Shown in pieces: positions 18,317 through 26,403 of a DNA stretch of 64,000 nucleotides (position 1 is the stretch's first letter; each line of letters begins with the position of its first letter). The stretch lies in NCBI GenBank assembly GCA_003228685.1, contig QIFC01000025.1:23186-87185 (forward strand), given 5' to 3'. Below the pieces are notes generated by a model. It searched no databases, had not been told where the DNA came from, and worked only from the letters and a program-made list of their open reading frames with translations. The stretch comes from Chloroflexota bacterium. Its GTDB lineage: Bacteria; Chloroflexota; Dehalococcoidia; DSTF01; RBG-16-68-14. The position numbers and the translations under genes were made by a program.

Positions 18317-19093
18317 ATGCAGGAAGTGCTGGGGGAAGGTCGTGAGCAGGCGGTTCAGGAATCGCCCGCTCGCGTACTGCTACTGTACGCTCAGGCGCGC
18401 CAGGTACCGGACCTGATGGAGTGTCTCTCGGCGGAGGGATACGAAGTGATCGCCTGTCCCACGTCCACACCGCAGGAACGCTGGATGGCCGACCTCCAGC
18501 CCGACCTGGTCCTGCTGCTGCCGCCCGCCGACGAGGTGGAGTTGGTGCACGCCTGCGAGATCGTTCGCGACGGCACCGACAAACCCTTGCTCGTCCTTTC
18601 CGAGCAGAGGGAGGAGCTGCTCATCGCGCGGGCGCTCGCGTCGGGCGTCGATGAGTACCTCGTCACGCCGATGGGCAACCGCGAGCTGGCGGCCCGCATC
18701 GATGCGATGCTGCGCCGCATTCGCCGGACGGCGGGCGCCGGCAGTGGCCGCGACCTGGGAGTCCTGCGCCTCGCTCCGGAGGACAACACCGTTGTGCTGA
18801 ACGGGCGCCGGGTCTCGCTCTCACCGATCGAGTTCCGATTGCTGGCGTGCCTGGCGTCGACGCCCGGCGAGGTCGTCACGCATCAGACGCTGATGTCGCG
18901 CGTCTGGGGCGACGAGTACGTCGACTCGCGGAACTATCTCCGGCTCTACATTCGTTACTTGCGGGAGAAGCTGGAAGAAGACCCCACGGTCCCGCAGCTC
19001 ATCGTCAGCGAGTGGGGTATCGGCTATCGGCTGCAACTGCCGGACGCGTGCGACCTCTCGCGGGCGCCCGGCTTCGTGCCGGTTCACGTTTAA
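18317..19093 (+). CDS. OmpR/PhoB-type response regulator with a degenerate receiver
   Basis: A 258-residue protein: receiver-like domain (about 20-135) and a winged-helix DNA-binding domain (about 150-245) with VSLSPIEFRLLACLASTPGEVV, LMSRVWGDEY and RNYLRLYIRYLREKLEEDP. The receiver lacks the expected residues: the acidic pair after beta-1 is missing (ARVLLLYAQARQ), the phospho-Asp position reads PDLVLLLPP, and the conserved Lys is replaced in EYLVTPMG. It is therefore likely a phosphorylation-independent transcription factor. A very good Shine-Dalgarno (AAGGAGG) precedes the ATG. It stands at the head of the Tad locus and could regulate it. Confidence 0.88.
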   Translation: MQEVLGEGREQAVQESPARVLLLYAQARQVPDLMECLSAEGYEVIACPTSTPQERWMADLQPDLVLLLPPADEVELVHACEIVRDGTDKPLLVLSEQREELLIARALASGVDEYLVTPMGNRELAARIDAMLRRIRRTAGAGSGRDLGVLRLAPEDNTVVLNGRRVSLSPIEFRLLACLASTPGEVVTHQTLMSRVWGDEYVDSRNYLRLYIRYLREKLEEDPTVPQLIVSEWGIGYRLQLPDACDLSRAPGFVPVHV

Positions 19094-19157
19094 GCGATCG
19101 GCTCGCTGTACCTACAGGACTGTTCCTTCGTGGCGGCTGCGACGTTCCGGCCCGGAC

Positions 19158-19251
19158 GTAGAGCGAAGCTCTACAAGTGAGCCGAGGGCTCACACGTAGG
19201 CCCGGAACTCGCACCCGCCCACCAGGGCGGGCATTGTTAGAGCCCTCTAAC
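19158..19251. repeat. array of four short perfect inverted repeats
   Basis: Four consecutive hairpins: GTAGAGC-GAA-GCTCTAC (19158-19174), GTGAGCC-GAG-GGCTCAC (19177-19193), CCCGCCC-ACCA-GGGCGGG (19214-19231) and GTTAGAG-CC-CTCTAAC (19236-19251). All stems are perfect and seven bases long. The first contains the GCGAAGC core, known as an exceptionally stable DNA mini-hairpin. A comparable set lies within tadE. Confidence 0.75.
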
Positions 19252-19350
19252 AACTTCCTCAGAACATTCTAATACCTTTAATTCCGGATTCTCATTTCTT
19301 TAATCAACATTCCTGTTTACCATGGTCATGATGATGCTGGGAGGTGCGGA

Positions 19351-19764
19351 GTGACCGTTCGCGTACTACTGCTCGAAATCGCCGGCTCGACCGAACCGGA
19401 GTTGGGCGCGCTGCTCGTGCGCTGCGGCTTCTCGGTCAGGGGCGCGAGCGAGTTTGAGAACGTGACGGCTCTCCTGGGAGAGTACGCTCCGGCCCTCGTG
19501 GTCATCAACGTCGGGAGCGCCAGGCCGGTTGAAGCGGACCAAGCGCTCCATGCGATTGCGGGCGTCCCAGTCGTGGTTGTGTGCGCTGGACATGACGCCA
19601 ATCTCATCGTCCAGTGGCTGGAGGCGGGAGCGGACACCGTCCTGGTGAGTCCGCTCTCAAGGAGGGAACTGGGCGCCCGCATCAAGGCTGTGCTGGGGTG
19701 GCGCAGCGGTTCGGCTCGTGGAGCTGCCGGCCAGTCCCCGCTACCGGCAGCTCCGCGCCAATGA
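19351..19764 (+). CDS. stand-alone degenerate receiver-domain protein
   Basis: A 137-residue protein with a CheY-like alternating fold (VRVLLLEIAG, ALVVINVGS, VPVVVVCAGHD, GADTVLVSPLSRRELGARIKAVLG). The phospho-acceptor is missing: beta-3 reads PALVVINVGSARP with no Asp, and the Lys of LxKP is replaced by Ser (LVSPLS). No output domain follows. The GTG start has a GGGAGG ribosome site. It lies between the degenerate OmpR-type regulator and the flp pilin gene, so a regulatory or scaffolding role in pilus biogenesis is inferred. Confidence 0.75.
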   Translation: MTVRVLLLEIAGSTEPELGALLVRCGFSVRGASEFENVTALLGEYAPALVVINVGSARPVEADQALHAIAGVPVVVVCAGHDANLIVQWLEAGADTVLVSPLSRRELGARIKAVLGWRSGSARGAAGQSPLPAAPRQ

Positions 19765-19872
19765 AAGGAGGCCAAGGACGAAGCATTGCATGAACAAACG
19801 CGAAACCGAACTAAGGCCTGCTGCGGCCACGAGGCTGTGCAGGGCAAAGAGGACGAATCAAGGAGGAAACGA

Positions 19873-20109
19873 ATGGTTGCACTGATTAATACGGCACTCA
19901 TGCGGACCATCATGGCCGCGGGAAGGCTGCGCTACCGGCTCACCGAGGAGCGTGGTCAGGACCTGCTGGAGTACGCGCTCTTAGGCGGCTTGATAGCTGG
20001 CGCACTGACGGGTCTCGCTGTCGTTGGGATCATGAGTGGTGCCATCGAGAGCATGGCCTGTGGAATTGGCGATCAGATCAACTTTAGTGATTCGCCGGCC
20101 TGTCCGTAG
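19873..20109 (+). CDS. flp: Flp/Fap-type pilin
   Basis: A 78-residue class III prepilin. After a basic leader (MAAGRLRYRLTEER) comes the Flp processing motif RGQDLLEYALLGG, with the conserved Glu-Tyr, followed by a hydrophobic stretch (LIAGALTGLAVVGIM) and a short C-terminus with one cysteine pair region (MACGIGD, SPACP). It is the main subunit of the Tad pilus. The start at 19873 has a near-perfect AAGGAGGAAACGA site; an open frame upstream lacks similarity. A large hairpin after the stop may separate its high expression from the assembly genes. Confidence 0.85.
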   Translation: MVALINTALMRTIMAAGRLRYRLTEERGQDLLEYALLGGLIAGALTGLAVVGIMSGAIESMACGIGDQINFSDSPACP

Positions 20110-20131
20110 CTCAGTGAAACAGATAGCCGCG

Positions 20132-20170
20132 CAGCGGCAGGGAAGCAACCTGCCAGCCGCCCTGCCGCTG
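20132..20170 (+). terminator. hairpin between flp and tadE (attenuator or partial terminator)
   Basis: An 11-bp perfect stem (20132-20142, CAGCGGCAGGG, with 20160-20170) and a 17-base loop that itself can pair. It starts 23 bases after the flp stop. There is no U tract, so mRNA stabilisation or partial termination is as likely as full termination. Confidence 0.45.
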
Positions 20171-20216
20171 TGCCCGGCATACGAGAAATGTAGCTAAAGG
20201 AGTGCGAGGAACAGAC

Positions 20217-20768
20217 GTGAAGAACAGCCGTAGTAGCCGTAGGGGCGGGTCTTCAGACCCGCCCGCCGCCCGCCGGGGCGGTTGGTCAGCAGTTGCGAAG
20301 CAACTGCAAGGCTGCCCGTTAGGGCAGGCCCGGGGCCAGACGCTACTAGAGTTCGCTCTGGTAGCGCCGCTGCTGCTCTTCTTCGTGCTCGCCCTGGTCG
20401 ACTTCGGCATCGCGGTCGACCGGCGGCTTGTGCTCGACCACGCGGTTCGTGAGGGCGCCCGGTACGCCAGCGTGGGAAGCAACTCGATCACGGGAGACCG
20501 CTACGAATTGGATGTTCAGGAATATGCTTTTGACCAGGCTCAAGGAGTGCCGGATGTGCCCGAAGATTTCCTCGTCTGTTACCGCCCGATAGATCCGGCG
20601 AATCCGCTCAGCGAGCAGGCGGTAGACGTGAGCATCGATTACGATTACCAATTCGTGACGCCGATTGGCGCCCTGGCGAGCCTCGGGCCGTCAATCAACC
20701 TGTTTGCCAAAGCCTCAGCAAGAGTGGAACAGCCGCTTTCAGATGTCGAGGACTGTCTTGATGGGTAG
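20217..20768 (+). CDS. tadE: TadE-like pseudopilin with a palindrome-encoded N-terminal insert
   Basis: A 183-residue TadE-family protein: ARGQTLLEFALVAPLLLFFVLALVDFG with the prepilin-like Gly/Glu motif and membrane helix, then RLVLDHAVREGARYASVG and a C-terminal extracellular domain. Residues about 9-38 are unusual: they are encoded by a run of perfect hairpins (20243-20327) and are low in complexity. No alternative start exists after the hairpins in this frame, so the insert appears translated. The GTG at 20217 has GAGGA upstream; GTG 20202 is possible. TadE is a minor pilin of Tad pili. Confidence 0.8.
   Translation: MKNSRSSRRGGSSDPPAARRGGWSAVAKQLQGCPLGQARGQTLLEFALVAPLLLFFVLALVDFGIAVDRRLVLDHAVREGARYASVGSNSITGDRYELDVQEYAFDQAQGVPDVPEDFLVCYRPIDPANPLSEQAVDVSIDYDYQFVTPIGALASLGPSINLFAKASARVEQPLSDVEDCLDG
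20243..20327. repeat. palindromic element inside the tadE coding sequence
   Basis: Three perfect inverted repeats follow each other: GGGCGGGTCT/AGACCCGCCC (20243-20264, 2-base loop), GCAGTTGC-GAA-GCAACTGC (20289-20307) and CTGCCC-GTTA-GGGCAG (20312-20327). The middle one holds the GCGAAGC mini-hairpin core also found at 19163-19169. The element is in frame and adds about 28 codons. Confidence 0.75.
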
Positions 20769-22107
20769 TTCCAGCCTCAGCGAACGCGGCCAGGCGATCA
20801 TCCTGTTCGTCGGAGTGTTCACCGTGATCCTCGTGATGGCGGCTATCGTCGTCGACTTCGGCCTGTGGTTCGCCGAGCGCCGCTCCGCGCAGCGGGGCGC
20901 GGACCTCGCCGCCGCCGCTGGCGCGCTAGACCTGCCGTTGTCGCCCGGCCTGGCGTTCACGAACGCCTGCGCCTGGGCTGAGGACAACGGGTTCGATTAC
21001 ACCGATGACGACGACGTTGAGGTCTTCGTTAGCGTCTTTGAACGAGATGGCTTTGGCTCAGATGAAGACTGCGAGTTGGTAGGGGAGACTCCACCTGCTC
21101 CTCCATGCGGCTCACAGTGCGACACAGTGCGCGTGAGGGTCACCAAGGGCGCACCGCGGCTGTTCACGGCGTTGCCGTTCGGCATCGATGACTTCGAGAT
21201 AGGAGCGGTCGCTGCGGCTGGCATCACGTATGGAGGTAGCGGCGGCATTGGAGGGACCGGCCCTGACCAAACGGTTCTCTTGGTAGACGCCCAAGGTCGC
21301 ATGGGCAAGGGATTCGGTGGTGAGAACTGTTCGAGCGTTCCCCAATCATGCCCGATAGTTAACGAGCGGTCTGCCGCCAGGGCCTTTGTAGACACATTGC
21401 TAGGTTTGGCTGGCAATGGTGAAGTCGGATACGCCGCTTACAACAACTGTTACGGACCGACGGTAGGCCCCCAAGCTACCTGTATCCACGACAACGCCCC
21501 GAACGATGCTGTGATAGAGCCGACCAGGGACAGCGCAGCCCTCCATGTGGCTATCGATAACACCGTCGCATATCAGCGACAGGCAGCAAACATCTGCACA
21601 GGGCTCTGGCAGGCATCGGAACTCTTCCGGAATCCGGCCGTATCTCGCCAGGTTCTAGTGCTCATGTCCGGCGGGGACAATCTAGACTATCCGACCTTCA
21701 ACGAGTCGCGTCCTCCGCCCGCCGGATGCTTTCCTTCATACCCAATTGCTCTCGGATCTGCCCCCTTGCCATGCAGCGCTTCGAGACCGGCCGAGAGCGA
21801 GTTGGATTACCTGACGCTAGAGATGGCCAGGTATCTCAAGGACGACCTGGGCGTCGAGATATACGTTATCGCTCTCAACCCCTGCCGATGGGCAGCAGAT
21901 CGCACCTTGCCTCCCGTTGACAATCCCTGGCCAGCGGACTGCGGCCAGGTGGGCAACGCCCAACACGACAACATCGCAGACCAGCGGCTGCTCATGTGCA
22001 TCGCGACTTCGCCGGAACACTACCAGCGCGTCAACAACGTCGCGGAACTGCCCAACGTAATTGAAGAAATCGCGTCCGAGATCGTCAGCCGAAGTCTGCT
22101 GCAGTAG
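20761..22107 (+). CDS. TadG-like pilus protein with von Willebrand A-like region
   Basis: A 448-residue protein. The N-terminus has the Tad pilus GQ motif and membrane helix (SERGQAIILFVGVFTVILVMAAIVVDFG) and ERRSAQRGADLAAAAGAL, as in TadG/TadE_F proteins. A C-terminal part from about 165 resembles a vWA fold (TVLLVDAQGRMG, VLVLMSGGDNL, DLGVEIYVIALNPC), but the metal site DxSxS is not intact (DAQGR). Several cysteines suggest disulfides outside the cell. Its ATG at 20761 overlaps the tadE stop. It probably assists assembly or serves as a tip or adhesin component. Confidence 0.8.
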   Translation: MGSSSLSERGQAIILFVGVFTVILVMAAIVVDFGLWFAERRSAQRGADLAAAAGALDLPLSPGLAFTNACAWAEDNGFDYTDDDDVEVFVSVFERDGFGSDEDCELVGETPPAPPCGSQCDTVRVRVTKGAPRLFTALPFGIDDFEIGAVAAAGITYGGSGGIGGTGPDQTVLLVDAQGRMGKGFGGENCSSVPQSCPIVNERSAARAFVDTLLGLAGNGEVGYAAYNNCYGPTVGPQATCIHDNAPNDAVIEPTRDSAALHVAIDNTVAYQRQAANICTGLWQASELFRNPAVSRQVLVLMSGGDNLDYPTFNESRPPPAGCFPSYPIALGSAPLPCSASRPAESELDYLTLEMARYLKDDLGVEIYVIALNPCRWAADRTLPPVDNPWPADCGQVGNAQHDNIADQRLLMCIATSPEHYQRVNNVAELPNVIEEIASEIVSRSLLQ

Positions 22108-22143
22108 CGGCGCGTCACAGAGAAGGAACAAGAGGAGGAAGAC

Positions 22144-22956
22144 ATGGCACAAGCGATAGCGGCAGCGCCCCAGGGACGAAACAGGACGATGGTCCTCGCG
22201 GCCCTCCTGTTCGCGGCGATCGCGGCCGTGTTGGTCTACGCCGCGCTCCAAAGCCAGGGCGGTGGAGGCACTAGCGACCCTGTGATGTCGGCGGAGACGA
22301 CGGCCGCCGTCGTCGCCGCGCGGAGCGTGCCCGCGAATACGATCCTCACCGCCGGCATGCTGGAGGTGCGCCAGGTGCCGCCAAGCTCGCAGCTCGACGG
22401 CGTCTTCGCCAGCACGGCCGGCGTTGTCGGACTGCCGACGCGCTATCCCCTAGAGGCGGGCGAGCAGGTTACGCCGCGGAAGGTCGGCCTGAATCGCATC
22501 GATGACGAGAACGACGTGGCGCTCGTGCTCCCGGCGGGCATGCGCGGCTTCGGCGTGGAGGTCCGCGAAGTGACCGGCGTTGGCGGCCTGTTGCTGCCCG
22601 GCCACTTCGTCGACGTGATCGCCGTGTTTGCCGAACGGAATGATGAGTCCAGCCGCTCCATCATGCTCTTGCAGGACGTCGAGATACTGGCCGTCGGCCA
22701 GGAAGCGCAGTTGCCGGTCCCGGCCTCCGGTGACGGCGAAGCCGGCCTGACGGGCCGCCGCGCTGATGACGCCGAGCGCCAGCCAGATGCGTCCAGCGCC
22801 ACGCTCGCAGTGACGCCGCAGGACGCGCAACTGCTGGCGCTCGTCCAGCAGTCCGGCGCGGCGCTCTGGTTCTCGCTGCGGCCGGTCGGCGATCACGAGA
22901 TCGTGCCGGCGGAGGAAGCAAGCCTGGAGCCGCTGCTCGCGCAGCCGCTGCCGTAA
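22144..22956 (+). CDS. cpaB: Flp pilus assembly protein CpaB/RcpC
   Basis: A 270-residue protein: an N-terminal membrane anchor (MVLAALLFAAIAAVLVYAAL), then a SAF domain (VVAARSVPANTILTAGMLEVRQVPP) and the RcpC-like region (GFGVEVREVTGVGGLLLPGHFVDVIAVF). CpaB proteins are periplasmic or extracytoplasmic Tad assembly factors. The Shine-Dalgarno AGAGGAGGAAGAC is nearly identical to that of the next gene. No secretin gene follows, unlike in didermous bacteria. Confidence 0.88.
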   Translation: MAQAIAAAPQGRNRTMVLAALLFAAIAAVLVYAALQSQGGGGTSDPVMSAETTAAVVAARSVPANTILTAGMLEVRQVPPSSQLDGVFASTAGVVGLPTRYPLEAGEQVTPRKVGLNRIDDENDVALVLPAGMRGFGVEVREVTGVGGLLLPGHFVDVIAVFAERNDESSRSIMLLQDVEILAVGQEAQLPVPASGDGEAGLTGRRADDAERQPDASSATLAVTPQDAQLLALVQQSGAALWFSLRPVGDHEIVPAEEASLEPLLAQPLP

Positions 22957-22968
22957 GAGGAGGAAGAC

Positions 22969-24201
22969 ATGGCCAGCGTTCCACGCGTACTAATCGTCGA
23001 CCAAGACCCGGAAGCCCGCTACGGCGCGCGCCAGCTCGTCGAGCAGGCGGGGTTCCAGGCAGGCGGCGAGGCCGGGCTCGGCACGGAAGCCGTCGCTCAA
23101 GCCTCGGAGCTGAAGCCGGACGTGATCCTCTTCGGCCTCAAGGAGCCGATGGCGCGCGCGATCCAGACGGTCGAGGCGATCGTCCACGACCTGCCGGGGA
23201 CGCCGATCATTACGTACGCCGAATCGAGCGATCTCCAGACGGTGCGCCAGGCCATGCTCGCCGGGGCGCGAGACTTTCTGCAGGCGCCGCTCAAGCCTGA
23301 AGAGCTGCGCCGCTCGTTTTCAGCAGCGCTTGAGTCTGAAGAACGGCGCAAGCTACGGAGCGATGACGCCGCGGTGTTGGGCCCTCGCGGGTCCATTATC
23401 ACCGTGTTCGGCGCCAAAGGCGGCGCCGGCAAGACGACCATCGCGACGAACCTCGCAGTCGCCTTGGCAATACGGGGCGACCAGTCCGTCGTCCTGGTAG
23501 ACGCGGACGACAGCTTCGGCGACGCGGCTTCGAGCCTGGGCCTTGGACCCGGCCCCAGCGTGACGGAAGCTCTGCGAGAGCCTGGGCCGATAGACAGCGT
23601 GACGTCACAGCGCTTTCTCACCCACCACGAGAGCGGCGTTGCCGTTATGCAGGGTCCAGCCAGCCCTTTCGAATGGCGCGACGTCTCTGGAGAGCGCCTG
23701 AAGGCCGCGCTCGCGGAACTGTCCAGACAGTTCGACGTTGTGCTGGTCGATACAGGCAGCACGCTCAGTGAGGTCTCGCTGGCCGCGCTGCAGGCCGCTT
23801 CGCTCGTGCTCTGGGTGACCACGCCCGACTATGCCAGCGCGCACGACTCCGTCCGCGCGCTTCAGGTCCTCTCGACGGTACCGATCGATGACGACCGCGT
23901 CCGGCTCGTCCTAAATGTCAACACGCCGGAGCTGGACGTCAGCCCAGCCAGCGTCGAGACGGCCCTCGGCCGTCAGATCTTTTGGACGGTCCCCTACGAC
24001 CGCCAGGTGCGAAAGAGCGCACAGATCGGCCGCACTGTCGTCGAGGCCGATCCCGGCGGCGTTGCGGCGACAGGCTTCTGGGACCTAGCAACGGTCTTGA
24101 GCGGGGGGTCGCCCGCGCCCCGTAAGAGCAGCATGCTTGGCAGGCTTTTGAACGGCCGCAAGCGAGCCGCCGGCGCCAACCGCCAGGAGGTCCGCGCGTG
24201 A
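22969..24201 (+). CDS. cpaE: CpaE/TadZ-type pilus localisation ATPase with degenerate receiver
   Basis: A 410-residue protein. Residues 1-130 form a receiver-like domain (RVLIVDQDPEARYGARQLV) in which the phospho-acceptor position of beta-3 is Gly (PDVILFGLKEP). Residues about 140-390 are a MinD/ParA-like ATPase with a deviant Walker A (VFGAKGGAGKTTIATNLA), VVLVDADDSFGD and DVVLVDTGST. TadZ/CpaE proteins place the pilus machine at the pole. The ATPase motif is intact. The 3' end overlaps the tadA start by four bases. Confidence 0.88.
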   Translation: MASVPRVLIVDQDPEARYGARQLVEQAGFQAGGEAGLGTEAVAQASELKPDVILFGLKEPMARAIQTVEAIVHDLPGTPIITYAESSDLQTVRQAMLAGARDFLQAPLKPEELRRSFSAALESEERRKLRSDDAAVLGPRGSIITVFGAKGGAGKTTIATNLAVALAIRGDQSVVLVDADDSFGDAASSLGLGPGPSVTEALREPGPIDSVTSQRFLTHHESGVAVMQGPASPFEWRDVSGERLKAALAELSRQFDVVLVDTGSTLSEVSLAALQAASLVLWVTTPDYASAHDSVRALQVLSTVPIDDDRVRLVLNVNTPELDVSPASVETALGRQIFWTVPYDRQVRKSAQIGRTVVEADPGGVAATGFWDLATVLSGGSPAPRKSSMLGRLLNGRKRAAGANRQEVRA

Positions 24202-25430
24202 TCAGACCGCCTATGAAGTTCGAGCCCCTGACGGACGGCGAGGATCGCGCCGGCATCGTCTATCGCGTACACCAGCGCCTGTTGCAGGACGTCGACGTCT
24301 CCAGCTTGGATCAGCGCTCGCCCGAGGAGGCGCGCGCCGCGATAGAGGCTTCAGTGCGCTCTATTGTTGCCGACGTGGCTGGGGTCGCGGGCATGGCGGG
24401 ACTCTATGGCGACGCGAAGGAGGCTGTGGTCAAGGCCGTCGTCGATGAAGCTGTTGGCTTCGGGCCGATTCAGCCGCTCGTAGATGACCCTGACATCTCC
24501 GAAGTGATGGTCAACGCCCCCGACGAGGTGTACTACGAGCGCGACGGTGTGATCCACGCCGCGGAGACGCGCTTCAACGATGAAGCGCACATCCTCCGTA
24601 TCATCGATCGCATCATCGCGCCGCTTGGCCGGCGCGTCGACGAGTCTTCACCGTTCGTCGATGCGCGGCTGCCGGATGGGTCTCGCGTGAACGTCATGAT
24701 CCCGCCACTGATCCCACGGAGCCCGACGGTCACGATCCGCAAGTTCCGCCCGGAGCGGCACACAGTCGAGGATCTGGTGCGGAATGAGACCATCTCGCAG
24801 GAGGCGGTCGAGTTCATCGGCGGCAGCATCGAGCAGCGCAAGAACATCGTCATCTCCGGTGGGACCGGCACGGGCAAGACGACCGTGCTCAACGCGCTCT
24901 CCGCGTTCATCCCTGAGGCCGAACGCATCATCACCATCGAAGACCCAATCGAGCTGAAGCTTCAGCAGCGGCACGTCGTCGCCATGGAAGCGAGGCCCGC
25001 CAACATCGAGGGACGGAACGCCGTCAGCCAGCGCGAACTCGTGCGGAACGCGCTTCGCATGCGGCCGGACCGCATCATCGTCGGCGAGGTGCGCGGCGAG
25101 GAGGCGTTCGACATGATGCAGGCGATGAACACGGGCCACGAGGGGTCGATGACGACGGTGCACGCCAACTCCGCGCGAGACGCCCTCTCCCGCATCGAAA
25201 ACATGATCCTGATGGCGGGGCTGGACCTGCCGATCCGCGCCATCCGAGAACAGATGGCCTCCGCACTGCACCTGCTCGTCCATCTAAGCCGCGCCAGCGA
25301 CGGTCGACGAACGGTCATCTCGATCTCCGAGACGGCTGGCCTAGATGGTGAGACGGTCGTTCTGCGAGAGCTGTTCAGACTCGACGCGGCAGGACGGCTA
25401 GCGCCGGTCGTGGATGGTACGCCGCGATGA
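24198..25430 (+). CDS. tadA: Tad pilus motor ATPase TadA/CpaF
   Basis: A 410-residue secretion ATPase of the CpaF family. The N-terminal domain includes GFGPIQPLVDDPDISEVMVN; the ATPase core has Walker A ISGGTGTGKTTVLNAL, the Asp box RIITIEDPIEL, Walker B RMRPDRIIVGEVRGEEAF and the His box TGHEGSMTTVHANS. It powers pilin polymerisation. The GTG start overlaps the cpaE stop and has AGGAGG eight bases upstream; the gene overlaps tadB by four bases. Confidence 0.93.
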   Translation: MIRPPMKFEPLTDGEDRAGIVYRVHQRLLQDVDVSSLDQRSPEEARAAIEASVRSIVADVAGVAGMAGLYGDAKEAVVKAVVDEAVGFGPIQPLVDDPDISEVMVNAPDEVYYERDGVIHAAETRFNDEAHILRIIDRIIAPLGRRVDESSPFVDARLPDGSRVNVMIPPLIPRSPTVTIRKFRPERHTVEDLVRNETISQEAVEFIGGSIEQRKNIVISGGTGTGKTTVLNALSAFIPEAERIITIEDPIELKLQQRHVVAMEARPANIEGRNAVSQRELVRNALRMRPDRIIVGEVRGEEAFDMMQAMNTGHEGSMTTVHANSARDALSRIENMILMAGLDLPIRAIREQMASALHLLVHLSRASDGRRTVISISETAGLDGETVVLRELFRLDAAGRLAPVVDGTPR

Positions 25431-26401
25431 TCGAGCTAGCGGCAGCACTGTTCGTGTTCCTCGCGATCGGGACGGGCGCGCTGCTGTTGCTCGCGCCGTT
25501 TCGCTCATCCGGTGAGTCGTCCGACGACCGGCTGCGCTCGCTGAACGCCACGCAGCACGAACCGGAGCCGGCGCCACTCTCGTTGGAGCGCCGGGCCCTG
25601 CGATCGTCGATGCCCGCACTCCGAAATCTGCTTGGCAACACTGCCTGGGCTGAGAAGACCGCGGCGGACCTCCTTCGCGCCAACATCAAGCTGCGCGTCG
25701 GTGAATACCTTCTTGTGCGAGTGCTGGCCGGCGTCACGATGGCTGTGGTTCCGTTCGTGCTGTTCCAGTCGCACGTGGCGGGCTTGATCGTGGCGGGCGC
25801 CGGCGGCCTGGTCGGGTTGATGGCGCCGGCTTACTACGTGCGATTCGTGCGCGATCGACGCCTCGCCCGGATAGAGACGCAGCTCATCGAGTTCCTGCCG
25901 GCCCTGGGCTCGTCGCTTCGTTCGGGGTTCGCGTTCAAGCCTGCCGTGGAGGCGGCCACGCTTCAGGTGAGCGCGCCGCTGGGCGATGAGCTGGCCACGC
26001 TCCTTAACGACCTCAACCTGGGCGCCGACTCCGCGACCGCGCTGGAGGACATGGGGGACCGAGTCGGCAGCCGCGACCTGGACGTGGTGATCACGGCCAT
26101 TCAGGTGCAGCGCACGACGGGCGGCAACCTCCCTGAGATCTTGGATGCGGCCGCTGCCGCCCTTCGCGACCGCGAACGCATCCGCGGCGAAGTGAAGACG
26201 TTCACGGCTCAGCAGCGCCTGACGGGCCTTGTGCTGTCCGTGTATCCGGTGTTGGTGGGGCTGTTGCTGCTGGCGATCATGCCCTCCGTTTGGTCGAAGC
26301 TGTTCACCGAGCCGGCGGGTCAGATGATGCTCGCGATCGCGGTCGTGTTGCAGGTCGTCGGCTTCCTTGCGATCCAGCGCGCGTTGAAGATCGAGGTTTA
26401 G
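25427..26401 (+). CDS. tadB: Tad pilus inner-membrane platform protein TadB
   Basis: A 324-residue protein with an N-terminal membrane helix, two central helices (YLLVRVLAGVTMAVVPFVLF and AGLIVAGAGGLVGLMAPAYYV), a T2SSF cytoplasmic domain (LIEFLPALGSSLRSGFAFKPAVEAA, RTTGGNLPEILDAAAAALRDR) and C-terminal helices. It is the first of the paired platform proteins that couple TadA to pilus assembly. It overlaps tadA at its start; the next gene starts two bases after its stop. Confidence 0.9.
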   Translation: MIELAAALFVFLAIGTGALLLLAPFRSSGESSDDRLRSLNATQHEPEPAPLSLERRALRSSMPALRNLLGNTAWAEKTAADLLRANIKLRVGEYLLVRVLAGVTMAVVPFVLFQSHVAGLIVAGAGGLVGLMAPAYYVRFVRDRRLARIETQLIEFLPALGSSLRSGFAFKPAVEAATLQVSAPLGDELATLLNDLNLGADSATALEDMGDRVGSRDLDVVITAIQVQRTTGGNLPEILDAAAAALRDRERIRGEVKTFTAQQRLTGLVLSVYPVLVGLLLLAIMPSVWSKLFTEPAGQMMLAIAVVLQVVGFLAIQRALKIEV

Positions 26402-26403
26402 CG

